A stretch of 7,466 nucleotides of DNA from Calditrichota bacterium (GTDB lineage Bacteria > Zhuqueibacterota > Zhuqueibacteria > Zhuqueibacterales > Geothermadaptataceae), in the NCBI GenBank assembly GCA_008501545.1, contig QQUM01000018.1, positions 1-7,466 on the forward strand. The letters run 5' to 3'. The stretch's first letter is position 1. Every line of letters starts with the position of its first letter. Positions 1-6,720 of this stretch are shown in pieces. The notes below the pieces were generated by a model, which saw only the letters and a list, made by a program, of their open reading frames with translations, did not search any database and was not told the DNA's origin. The position numbers were made by a program, and so were the translations under genes.

Positions 1-17
1 TTATAAACTAATTTCAT
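1..17 (-). CDS. Possible start of the next operon gene (only 5 codons visible)
   Basis: An ATG at 17-15 on the minus strand is followed by codons for M-K-L-V-Y before the window ends. An AGAGG motif at 27-23 lies five bases upstream, which is a better Shine-Dalgarno match than either of the two preceding genes has. The spacing is 44 bases after the stop of the large secreted protein on the same strand, which fits a third gene of the same operon. A start reading M-K-L-V would suit a signal peptide, but five residues identify nothing. In related genomes a PorV/PorQ-like outer-membrane protein often sits near such pairs; that is only a guess here. Confidence 0.35.
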
Positions 18-22
18 GATAG

Positions 23-27
23 CCTCT
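23..27 (-). promoter_or_regulatory. Putative ribosome binding site for the gene starting at 17
   Basis: AGAGG on the minus strand, with a five-base spacer to the ATG at 17-15. It is the main reason for proposing a gene start at this edge of the window. Confidence 0.35.
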
Positions 28-61
28 ACTGAGAATTACACTTTGGTTAGCACCTGCCACC

Positions 62-3000
62 TTATTTTATCACAGCAAATTTGCCAATTTTTTCATCACC
101 GGTTGCTAATGCCTTCACATGGAAAATATAAACACCAGCAGCGATCTCCAATCCTTCGCTACTCAGCAAATCCCAATGGGTAGCCCCATTATCTGAGGCG
201 TTGTTCACAAAAATTTCATCCACCAAAACACCACTGGAAGTAAATATTTTTATCTCACATAGTGCCGGCAGATGTGTGAACATAATACGACGCCGCTGAT
301 TCAGGTAAGGATTTTGGACAGCCGGTTCCATCGAGTTGGTTGCGACATAGGGATTCGGTACTACTTTTATACTGTCGAGTGATGTTTTAATTTCGGCTTT
401 TTGTAGCTCACCCTCAGGATTTACAGTAAATCGAAATTCATCTTGTTCCATAAATGGCCGATTAAAAGTAATCCGCAACACGTCATCAGGTTTAGGTAAA
501 AACTCTTCACTTCCGGCAAACTGGAAATCCATAATGAAGGCTGTACCGGCCCAACGGCCTGCACTCGTTACCCCACCAATGAGAACGCGATCTTCCAGAA
601 TATCAAATGTGCCATTGCCGTTGAGGTCATGTACGACCATGTCCATCAGGAGATAATCACCATTTTCATCGGTAAATGACTTATTCAGGACATAGAAGCT
701 AAACTCTTGCTCTGTTAATACACGTGCAGACGGGAGGCGACTGTTGTTTTCATCGCGCATGGTTTTTATGGTTACTTGTCCCTTGTACGCAGCCGGATCA
801 TTTGTAAAAACGATGTCATAGTCCCATGGGAAACGCTTCGTCTCGACTTCTGTGGGGATGACACGAATCGGAGCAGATCCAACCAGCCAACCGGAATTAT
901 TGATATCCACCTGTGGTGATTCCATTATGTTTTCCAGACGCAAACGCATGCCATCAAAAACATCTGTGGAAAATTCAATAGAGGGATTGAGTGTCCAGTA
1001 TTGGACCGTTTCCATCGAATCACGAAAGACAAGGTTGGAATATGGAAATTTTTCAGGGCCCTCTTCATACACTAGCGCAGAGTCAGACAGGTCGTAAATC
1101 GACAGACCGTTGTTGATGTATTCCAATCCGTAATCGGAATCACGTACAGCCGTCAGCGTATCGACTTTGAATCGAACAGCATAGGTATGACCGATTTTCA
1201 AACTGTTTTTAGAAAGCACTTCCGGAATAATGGAAGGTGAACCATAAACTACACCCGTTGTATCCACTTCGATGGAAGGCGGTACATAACCCGGGGCCTG
1301 AGTTCTTGGTGTGACAATAGCCACATTTTTGCTGAAGCCACGAACGTTTTCGTCCTCGTCAAGGTCGATAATGATCGGGCTTTCCGATGGGGCTATTCCC
1401 GGTTCGATATCCGGTGCACCATAATCATAGGAAGAAATGGCATAGTAATAAGTTCGCCCGTTTTCCACTTCATTGTCGATGAAATGGTGGACGATTCCAG
1501 AATCAAATCCAAGGTTATATCCAATCCCATTGACCAGCCCGAAGTCGGTAAATCCAAACTTTTCATCGATCAGATCACACTGAAAAATTGGTTTCTTGAT
1601 AAGTGGCGTCCCAAAGCCATCGGTAATCACCTCGGCATCTGCGAGATTTTTGTCGGAGGACCGGAAAATTTTATAACCTTCAAAATCATTCTCATTGCCG
1701 ACAAATGGATCACGGGTCTGCGTATCGGCACGATCATCCCAGCTCAGTATAACAAATCCATCGCCAGGCGTTGCAGTCAGCGTCGGCGTTTCGGGTGGCT
1801 GAGCAAAGCGGTAATCTTTATCATAAATGACCTGGACGATGCGTTTTTGTTCGAACAATGCGGGTGCCGTGTGGGCGTCTGAGTTCAAACCCTGCAGTGG
1901 ATCATAGGAGTGCAACTCCGACATGGAAATTCGTTCCGTACGACCCTGGTGCAGCGGGAAGGGACCGGAAGCAAATGTTTCGATCAGATTGGAAATATTG
2001 CCAAGGAATGCAATTGTCGAGTCCTGTCCGATTAAATCCCACATAGAGCGGTCACCACGGAACCAGCGATAGTCGGAAGCGTGACTCGGTACAGGAAAGA
2101 GACGGAAAGAGGTCAGACCGACCATATCCGATTCATTCACATCGGTCAAGTTGAAATCAGGCTCACTGCCGACACCGATTCGTGAATCAGGGCGATGATT
2201 CCCTTCGCCTTCATCCGGACCGTCGTAATTTAATTCACCGGGGCCAACACCGTCAAGACCGACATCGTCGCCTGCAAATTCATTTGCCTGATAAATGCCG
2301 TCGCCATTGAGGTCTTCGCCGTCATCCCAATCCTGGTCTTCGTCTGCATCCCAATGATCGCGCAAATCTTCCAGTTCTAAATTATAAAATGTGAGAAATT
2401 TGTTGAGATCAGCAATGCCATCCGTCGGACCAATAATTTGCATTGCCTCATTGTCCCGTTGTTCATCGAGCAGACCGTCTTCGTCATTATCTTTAAAATC
2501 AAAAGGCAGTCCGGGGCTCTCAAGATAAGCGAAGCCCATCGTTCCGGTTTCGAGCCCACCAGCTCCGATTCCATCAATATCCCACGAATAAGCCATGTCG
2601 ATATGGCGGTCAAAAAAGCCGAGCTCATCATCGCGTTCAGCGCCAATTCCGTTGTCAACCCAATAGCCAAATGCAACATCCGGTATATCATAATCAGAAA
2701 CATTGGCGATCGTATATTCCCAGAAAATAGCATCGCGTGCCTGGGGATTATTCCATTGAAAGCCACGTTGCTCTACACGCAGACCGAGTCCGCCCCAGGG
2801 TTTTCCTTTTTGGATTGTCACATCAGATTTTAAATCGCCGATATATTTTCCAGGTTTGGGATAATATTTCACCTGATCTTCGGGCCCCAGAAATTCCTGA
2901 TCCTGGGCATCGTTCACTACAAAATAGGTTTCCATATCCGCATAGATGACGCCACGGCCAAACCGTCCGTTCCACTCACCCGGCCATTTTGTCGAACGCC

Positions 3001-3523
3001 CGGTTGCCGGCCATCCACTGGTAGGCCAGGTGCTTGAAAGGTTGCTCATCGCGGGGAATTCGCTCGATTCATTAAAATAGCCGAATACGGGATAAAAGCC
3101 CCATTCAATCGTACCCGTCGGGTCACGATCCATCTCTTCACGATAGCTTGTTTGTAGGAAATATAGGGTATCAAGGTCACTGCGTGATTCAATCTCAGCC
3201 GGATCCGTAATTGGGATAGAATCATTTGCAACGTAGACACGTGCACCAATCAACAAGGCGATACCGTCAAGCATTTTTACGCCATTGGCATTGCTGGGCC
3301 ATTGTGACCATTTTACACCGGCGCCTGCTTCGCCATCAACCCAGTTCGAGAGTTCTGTCGTATTCTGAAAATAGAGGTGAATACGGTTTCCGGTCATGAA
3401 CCCTTCACGTTCCGCAGCGATATCACCTGCCGGGTCGTCCGGCCCTTCATAAGGCTGGCCCTGCGCGAAGAGATTCATTGCAATAAAAAATAATGCAGCT
3501 CCGGTAATTAATCGAGTTTTCAT
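62..3523 (-). CDS. Large exported surface protein with acidic Ca-loop-like cluster, Fn3-like domain and variant T9SS C-terminal domain
   Basis: This is a complete 1153-residue protein of unknown specific function. Residues 1-20 are a signal peptide (MKTR, a hydrophobic core, then NLFA-Q). Residues about 238-300 contain a beta-rich stretch (GLGLRVEQRGFQWNNP ... EYTIANVSDYDI) that I associate with big uncharacterised secreted proteins of FCB-group bacteria. Residues 345-440 are very acidic, with EF-hand or thrombospondin-3-like loops (DNDEDGLLDE, DLNGDGIYQANE); a further loop, DLNGNGTFD, starts at 966. Residues about 577-703 look like a fibronectin type III domain (PETPTLTATPGDGFVILSW ... GYKIFRSSD ... 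NGRTYYYAISSYD) with a long insertion. From about 1051 there is a variant type A sorting domain (IKVVPNPYV ... AAGVYIFHVKA ... KIGKFAVIK), which implies export to the periplasm by Sec and then across the outer membrane by T9SS. The ATG is preferred because the signal peptide begins there and an AGGA lies eight bases upstream. It follows the TonB receptor gene by 33 bases, so the two are probably co-transcribed and functionally linked. No catalytic motif was recognised. It does not look like SusD, which is a helical lipoprotein. Confidence 0.9.
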   Translation of the reverse strand: MKTRLITGAALFFIAMNLFAQGQPYEGPDDPAGDIAAEREGFMTGNRIHLYFQNTTELSNWVDGEAGAGVKWSQWPSNANGVKMLDGIALLIGARVYVANDSIPITDPAEIESRSDLDTLYFLQTSYREEMDRDPTGTIEWGFYPVFGYFNESSEFPAMSNLSSTWPTSGWPATGRSTKWPGEWNGRFGRGVIYADMETYFVVNDAQDQEFLGPEDQVKYYPKPGKYIGDLKSDVTIQKGKPWGGLGLRVEQRGFQWNNPQARDAIFWEYTIANVSDYDIPDVAFGYWVDNGIGAERDDELGFFDRHIDMAYSWDIDGIGAGGLETGTMGFAYLESPGLPFDFKDNDEDGLLDEQRDNEAMQIIGPTDGIADLNKFLTFYNLELEDLRDHWDADEDQDWDDGEDLNGDGIYQANEFAGDDVGLDGVGPGELNYDGPDEGEGNHRPDSRIGVGSEPDFNLTDVNESDMVGLTSFRLFPVPSHASDYRWFRGDRSMWDLIGQDSTIAFLGNISNLIETFASGPFPLHQGRTERISMSELHSYDPLQGLNSDAHTAPALFEQKRIVQVIYDKDYRFAQPPETPTLTATPGDGFVILSWDDRADTQTRDPFVGNENDFEGYKIFRSSDKNLADAEVITDGFGTPLIKKPIFQCDLIDEKFGFTDFGLVNGIGYNLGFDSGIVHHFIDNEVENGRTYYYAISSYDYGAPDIEPGIAPSESPIIIDLDEDENVRGFSKNVAIVTPRTQAPGYVPPSIEVDTTGVVYGSPSIIPEVLSKNSLKIGHTYAVRFKVDTLTAVRDSDYGLEYINNGLSIYDLSDSALVYEEGPEKFPYSNLVFRDSMETVQYWTLNPSIEFSTDVFDGMRLRLENIMESPQVDINNSGWLVGSAPIRVIPTEVETKRFPWDYDIVFTNDPAAYKGQVTIKTMRDENNSRLPSARVLTEQEFSFYVLNKSFTDENGDYLLMDMVVHDLNGNGTFDILEDRVLIGGVTSAGRWAGTAFIMDFQFAGSEEFLPKPDDVLRITFNRPFMEQDEFRFTVNPEGELQKAEIKTSLDSIKVVPNPYVATNSMEPAVQNPYLNQRRRIMFTHLPALCEIKIFTSSGVLVDEIFVNNASDNGATHWDLLSSEGLEIAAGVYIFHVKALATGDEKIGKFAVIK

Positions 3524-3531
3524 AGGATTTA

Positions 3532-3535
3532 TCCT
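3532..3535 (-). promoter_or_regulatory. Weak ribosome binding site for the large surface protein
   Basis: AGGA on the minus strand, eight bases before the ATG at 3523-3521, inside the 33-base gap between the receptor stop and this start. The bases AGGAT also form a small imperfect dyad with ATCCT just before the ATG. The gap has no room for an independent terminator and shows no obvious promoter, which supports co-transcription. Confidence 0.45.
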
Positions 3536-3556
3536 GATAACATTTGCATTAAAATA

Positions 3557-6244
3557 TTAGAATGTTACACCCATGCCAAGCTTCACCATTCGTGGAGCGG
3601 CATACATTGATGGATTTTGCACACGGTCTTCATATATATTGAAATTACTCCGGTGTGCGGCGCGATCTGCATCCGTAATAATGGCGGTGTAGGCTCTACC
3701 CGTCTGACTGTCAACATTGTTCTCGTTTAAACGGTCAAAAAGATTAAAGACCAGCAGCGTAAATTTCAGGTTGATATCTTCTGTCAGCTTGATGTTGTAA
3801 TAACCTGTGAGATCGACACTGAATTTAGTTGGCCTCCACGCATTGTTTTCGTAGAGATTCACACGGGAAAGCAATTCTTCCGAAACCGGAGAAAACGTGT
3901 ACGGTGATCCGGAATCATAGAAAAATGTTGACGTGACGCCGTATTTCCCTACGTTGTATCCAACGGTTGTATTCAGTGTGTGTCGCTGGTCCCAGCTCAT
4001 TGGAATGAGTCGAGGAATCGGATCCTTGCTATCACCGGCCCGGCTAAATGTTTGGGTTGGGTTATCCGCATTCCCTCGCGTAAACTGCAGGGTGTAATTC
4101 AAATAGGAAGAAAAATTACCGTAGCGATAATCATACTTCACTTCCAGGCCTTTAACATTGCCATAGTCTTTATTGCTGTACAGTCCATATTGTATTTGAT
4201 TGTAAGTCGAAATGACCTGGGCACTGAGCAAATCGTAAATATCACGATAAAACAGGGCGACTTCCAATCCCATTTGCGGCATCAGTTCCTGCCAGACGCC
4301 AAACTCGTATTGCACCGTTTTTTGCGCCCTCAAGGAGGCGTTACCCATTGTTGTTTCAAAGTTTGTCGGTGCAACTCTGAAGGAATGATTCTGATACAGC
4401 GCATTCATCGGCGGCATCTGGAAAAAATGACCGTAACTGAAACGCAGGAGGGCCGCATCACTTAACTGGTAGGAAAGCCCCAATCTTGGACTAATCTGAG
4501 TCTGCGCTTCGACTTTCGGATATGTTGACATACTATCCGGATTGTTGTACGATAGCTGATTTGCAGGATTACGCCGCTGTGAAGGAATTCCTGAATTGGG
4601 ATTGAAATAATCGTAGCGCAATCCCAGGTTGATAACCATTTCGTTAAATTCCATTTTATCCTGGATATAAGCCGAATATTCAAATGGTTTTACATGATAG
4701 ATGTCGGAATAAATAGTAGAATCAGGCAAAGTAACGGGTTCGTAGAGCTGAAATTCGAGATCGGTCCCGTAGTAACGGTTGCGGATTTCAACTTCCTCAT
4801 TATCCAGATCATGTTGTGTATTTAAGAAGCCTGCTTTCAGACTATGTTGATTATTTGCTTGCCAGGTTATGTCGAATTTGACATTGGTATCTTTCAAAGT
4901 GCGGCTATTATGTGCTTTTTGTTGGCCGCCAGTATAAAATCCCGGACCGGTATTGTCATAAAACATGTCATGCACATATCCCGGATCTGAGGCATTTTCG
5001 AAGATATACCATCCGTTAAAGTTATCAAGGTAGGAAAGTTTCAGCTCATAAAATATGTTTGACGCAAGGATATGGTTCAATTGCAGGCTATACATATCAC
5101 TTCGGCGATGTGAACCCGGCAATCCATCGGGATTGTATTTGAACCCATGGTCGTAATAATGCCATTCATCATCATTGTATGTGTAAAGAAAAGATAAGCG
5201 GAGGTTATCACTCACCTTCGCACTCAGTTTTCCAAGAAACGACATGTTTTCAGATCGTTCCATGGGGACCAGCGCGCTATCGCCGGTTGCTTCGGAAATC
5301 CAAAAGAATGGATCATCGCCACGAAAATCACTGAAGTCATCGACATTAAAGCGGCGAAGGCCGTAGAGGTGATTGCTGTTTTTCTGATAACGAAAATTGG
5401 TAAAAAATGTAATTCTGTCTCCCACTACCGGGCCACTCAAGCTGGCTTTATAATCCTGGTTGCGATCGAATTGCCGGTCGCCGAGACCGATCCACACATC
5501 ATCATTCCCGGTTAAATACTCGCCCAATTCTCCCGAAATTGATCCATGGAAGTCGGCGCTGCCGTTTTTCGTTACTGCATTCACCACACCGCTCATGGCG
5601 CGTCCATACTCCGCATTGAACGATCCGGTGATCACTTCCAGATCCTGAATCGCTTCTGCTTCCAGGTCCACAGTGCGGTAATTTCCATCAAATGTCTCAT
5701 CCACCTGGATGCCATCGACGAGATAAGACACCTCGTTTAACCGCCCACCACGAAAATGGCCATTTACAACGCCCGCTTGCATACGGATGACACCTCCCAC
5801 ATCATTTACCGGGAGGAGCTCCATTTCATCAGCCGACACATTGCGAATGGAACTTGTCTGATCTTTTTTAATAACGACGCGGGATGCTGTCACAACGACT
5901 TCTTCCCCTTCAATGGCCTGTTCCAGCAATCGAATTTCAATGTTTGCGGTTCGATTAACCGAGACTGTGATATTTTCCATTCGTGCTGGAGAATAACCAA
6001 TCATCTGCACCTTTAGATCATATCTTCCCGGGGCGAGACTGAGTATGATAAACTCACCGTTAAGATCGGCCGCAGCGCCACGGTTTGTTCCATCGATAAT
6101 AACATTTGCACCGGGCAATGCTTCACCTGTCTTATCATCAAGAATTTTTCCTTTAATTTTGCCCGTTGTCTGCGCAAAAACAAACACAGGAAACAAACAA
6201 AACAAGAGGATCAAAATAAAAAGCTGTGTATTATTTTTTTTCAT
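3557..6244 (-). CDS. TonB-dependent outer-membrane receptor with N-terminal carboxypeptidase-regulatory-like domain
   Basis: This is an 895-residue outer-membrane active transporter predicted to take up a ligand using energy passed from TonB-ExbB-ExbD. The ATG at 6244 is chosen because it opens a clear signal peptide (MKKNNTQ, a hydrophobic stretch, then VFAQ at 25). Residues 26-105 are a carboxypeptidase-regulatory-like beta-sandwich (GKIKGKILDD ... GEALPGANVII ... GEFIILSLAPGRYDLKV). A TonB-box-like EEVVVTASR follows at 114-122. The plug occupies about 123-230, with YLVDGIQVDE and the hallmark NAEYGRAMSGVVNAVTKNGS near 210-229. The rest is barrel, with typical strands such as SPRLGLSYQL (585), RFSYGHFFQMPP (601) and VFNLFDR (832). 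The protein ends in a terminal phenylalanine (GMGVTF), as beta-barrel proteins recognised by BAM usually do. Its length is normal for the class. The plug signature is of the general TonB-receptor/Oar-like type rather than SusC. The substrate cannot be read from sequence. There is no clear Shine-Dalgarno before the ATG. It is the first gene of an apparent operon with the large surface protein. Confidence 0.95.
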   Translation of the reverse strand: MKKNNTQLFILILLFCLFPVFVFAQTTGKIKGKILDDKTGEALPGANVIIDGTNRGAAADLNGEFIILSLAPGRYDLKVQMIGYSPARMENITVSVNRTANIEIRLLEQAIEGEEVVVTASRVVIKKDQTSSIRNVSADEMELLPVNDVGGVIRMQAGVVNGHFRGGRLNEVSYLVDGIQVDETFDGNYRTVDLEAEAIQDLEVITGSFNAEYGRAMSGVVNAVTKNGSADFHGSISGELGEYLTGNDDVWIGLGDRQFDRNQDYKASLSGPVVGDRITFFTNFRYQKNSNHLYGLRRFNVDDFSDFRGDDPFFWISEATGDSALVPMERSENMSFLGKLSAKVSDNLRLSFLYTYNDDEWHYYDHGFKYNPDGLPGSHRRSDMYSLQLNHILASNIFYELKLSYLDNFNGWYIFENASDPGYVHDMFYDNTGPGFYTGGQQKAHNSRTLKDTNVKFDITWQANNQHSLKAGFLNTQHDLDNEEVEIRNRYYGTDLEFQLYEPVTLPDSTIYSDIYHVKPFEYSAYIQDKMEFNEMVINLGLRYDYFNPNSGIPSQRRNPANQLSYNNPDSMSTYPKVEAQTQISPRLGLSYQLSDAALLRFSYGHFFQMPPMNALYQNHSFRVAPTNFETTMGNASLRAQKTVQYEFGVWQELMPQMGLEVALFYRDIYDLLSAQVISTYNQIQYGLYSNKDYGNVKGLEVKYDYRYGNFSSYLNYTLQFTRGNADNPTQTFSRAGDSKDPIPRLIPMSWDQRHTLNTTVGYNVGKYGVTSTFFYDSGSPYTFSPVSEELLSRVNLYENNAWRPTKFSVDLTGYYNIKLTEDINLKFTLLVFNLFDRLNENNVDSQTGRAYTAIITDADRAAHRSNFNIYEDRVQNPSMYAAPRMVKLGMGVTF

Positions 6245-6394
6245 GGTAGCACGATTCTGTTTAATAAAATGGTTATTCGGTTTATAAACTGAGATTGCCA
6301 ATATTTCGCCGGACTCGTCAAAGTTCAGTAAAATATTAGACAACCCCAGGTTCTCAACCCAATTACATTCACATCATGTTTTGCATTACTTAGA
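6245..6394 (-). promoter_or_regulatory. Leader and probable promoter region of the receptor operon
   Basis: About 150 bases upstream of the receptor ATG hold no gene. An operon promoter is expected here, since upstream lie only repeat structures and a gene that ends at 6721. On the minus strand a TTG at 6357-6355 followed after 19 bases by TATTTTAC (6335-6328) loosely resembles the Bacteroidota TTTG / TAnnTTTG promoter, and would give a leader of roughly 80 bases. A TTGACG at 6321-6316 has no acceptable -10 at normal spacing. No riboswitch or attenuator was recognised. The promoter choice is weak. Confidence 0.25.
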
Positions 6395-6542
6395 GTCCAT
6401 CCCAAATGCTTTTTTTTTCGTCATTCCGTCATGCTTTTATCCGGAATCCATTATTGGTTGAAGCTAACAGAAGTAGATTTTGCTTGCGCCGAACTTCGTT
6501 TCGTCTAAAAGCATGACGGAATGACACCTTTTCCAGATGGAC
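6395..6542. repeat. Inverted-repeat element with perfect 20-base arms (possible MITE or dispersed palindromic repeat)
   Basis: The arm at 6420-6439 (GTCATTCCGTCATGC then TTTTA) is the exact reverse complement of 6506-6525. Outside these, GTCCATC at 6395-6401 pairs with GATGGAC at 6536-6542, giving an element of about 148 bases with mismatched stretches in between. The left half also holds a smaller hairpin, ATTCCG at 6423-6428 with CGGAAT at 6442-6447. The centre (6440-6505) has no coding sequence. A run of nine T (6410-6418) sits just outside the left arm, on the wrong side for a rho-independent terminator of either flanking transcript. There is no clear target-site duplication and no transposase. 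Non-coding repeats beginning with TCATTCC and ending GGAATGA-like are common as dispersed families, so a multi-copy repeat is the likeliest identity. Confidence 0.6.
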
Positions 6543-6565
6543 ATAATTTAGCGGAAAACCTGGTA

Positions 6566-6625
6566 TACGACGCACTATTTGCAAATCGATAAAGGGAACT
6601 CCTTTTCAAATATGCGTGCGTCGTA
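6566..6625. repeat. Long imperfect hairpin (16 paired bases with a 3-base bulge)
   Basis: TACGACGCAC at 6566-6575 pairs with GTGCGTCGTA at 6616-6625, and the adjoining TATTTG at 6576-6581 pairs with CAAATA at 6607-6612, leaving only TGC (6613-6615) bulged. The 25-base loop itself contains AAAGG (6591-6595) and CCTTT (6601-6605), so the whole can fold as a nested stem. No T-tract follows on either strand, so it is not a standard terminator. It could be a dispersed palindromic repeat, a processing site at the 3' end of the upstream transcript, or a small structured RNA. Confidence 0.5.
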
Positions 6626-6652
6626 CTCTATCTTTTCCTTATTACCAATCAG

Positions 6653-6662
6653 GTCATATGAC
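6653..6662. repeat. Perfect 10-base palindrome GTCATATGAC
   Basis: A self-complementary 10-mer lies between the long hairpin and the terminal palindrome. It has the form of a small operator half-site pair, but its position, downstream of one gene and 400 bases upstream of the next, gives no support for a regulatory role. A chance occurrence is possible. Confidence 0.25.
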
Positions 6663-6676
6663 TTCTACGTTAACCA

Positions 6677-6709
6677 AACTCTGTCAGGATTTGAAATCCT
6701 GACAGAGTT
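6677..6709 (-). terminator. 33-base near-perfect palindrome just after the CBM9-like gene; probable 3'-end hairpin
   Basis: AACTCTGTCAGGATTT at 6677-6692 is the exact reverse complement of 6694-6709, with a single central base at 6693, so an RNA from either strand can form a very stable stem. It begins 11 bases beyond the stop codon of the gene ending at 6721, the usual place for a terminator or 3'-protecting hairpin. On the minus strand the downstream bases read TGGTTAACG and are not T-rich, so it is not a textbook rho-independent terminator. GTCAGGATTT-type palindromes can also be dispersed repeats, and both roles could hold. Confidence 0.45.
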
Positions 6710-6720
6710 ACCATATCACC

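Noticed and set aside
1484..1882. 132-codon open frame on the plus strand
   Set aside because: It lies antisense inside the large surface-protein gene, whose frame has recognisable domains throughout. The translation shows no domain or signal.
2377..2833. Open frames of about 130 codons on both strands
   Set aside because: They are shadows of the acidic, GA-rich coding stretch of the surface-protein gene and show no independent protein features.
62..3523. Identification of the large protein as SusD
   Set aside because: SusD proteins are helical, TPR-containing lipoproteins of about 500-650 residues. This protein is beta-rich, 1153 residues long, has no lipobox cysteine after the signal peptide, and has a T9SS-type tail.
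3550..3561. 12-mer TAAAATATTAGA shared with 6329-6340
   Set aside because: It is an AT-rich match spanning a stop codon in one place and upstream DNA in the other, with differing flanks. It is most likely chance.
3980..4465. 161-codon open frame on the plus strand
   Set aside because: It is antisense to conserved barrel strands of the TonB receptor, and its translation has no recognisable domain.
6245..6343. A longer receptor reading frame beginning at a TTG codon at 6343, adding 33 residues
   Set aside because: The added residues are not hydrophobic and would bury the clear signal peptide that begins at the ATG at 6244. The TTG also falls within the expected promoter region.
6410..6525. 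Rho-independent terminator formed by the 20-base inverted repeat and the run of nine T
   Set aside because: The T-run precedes the hairpin on the plus strand and becomes an A-run after it on the minus strand, so neither transcript has stem followed by U-tract. The 66-base loop is also too long.
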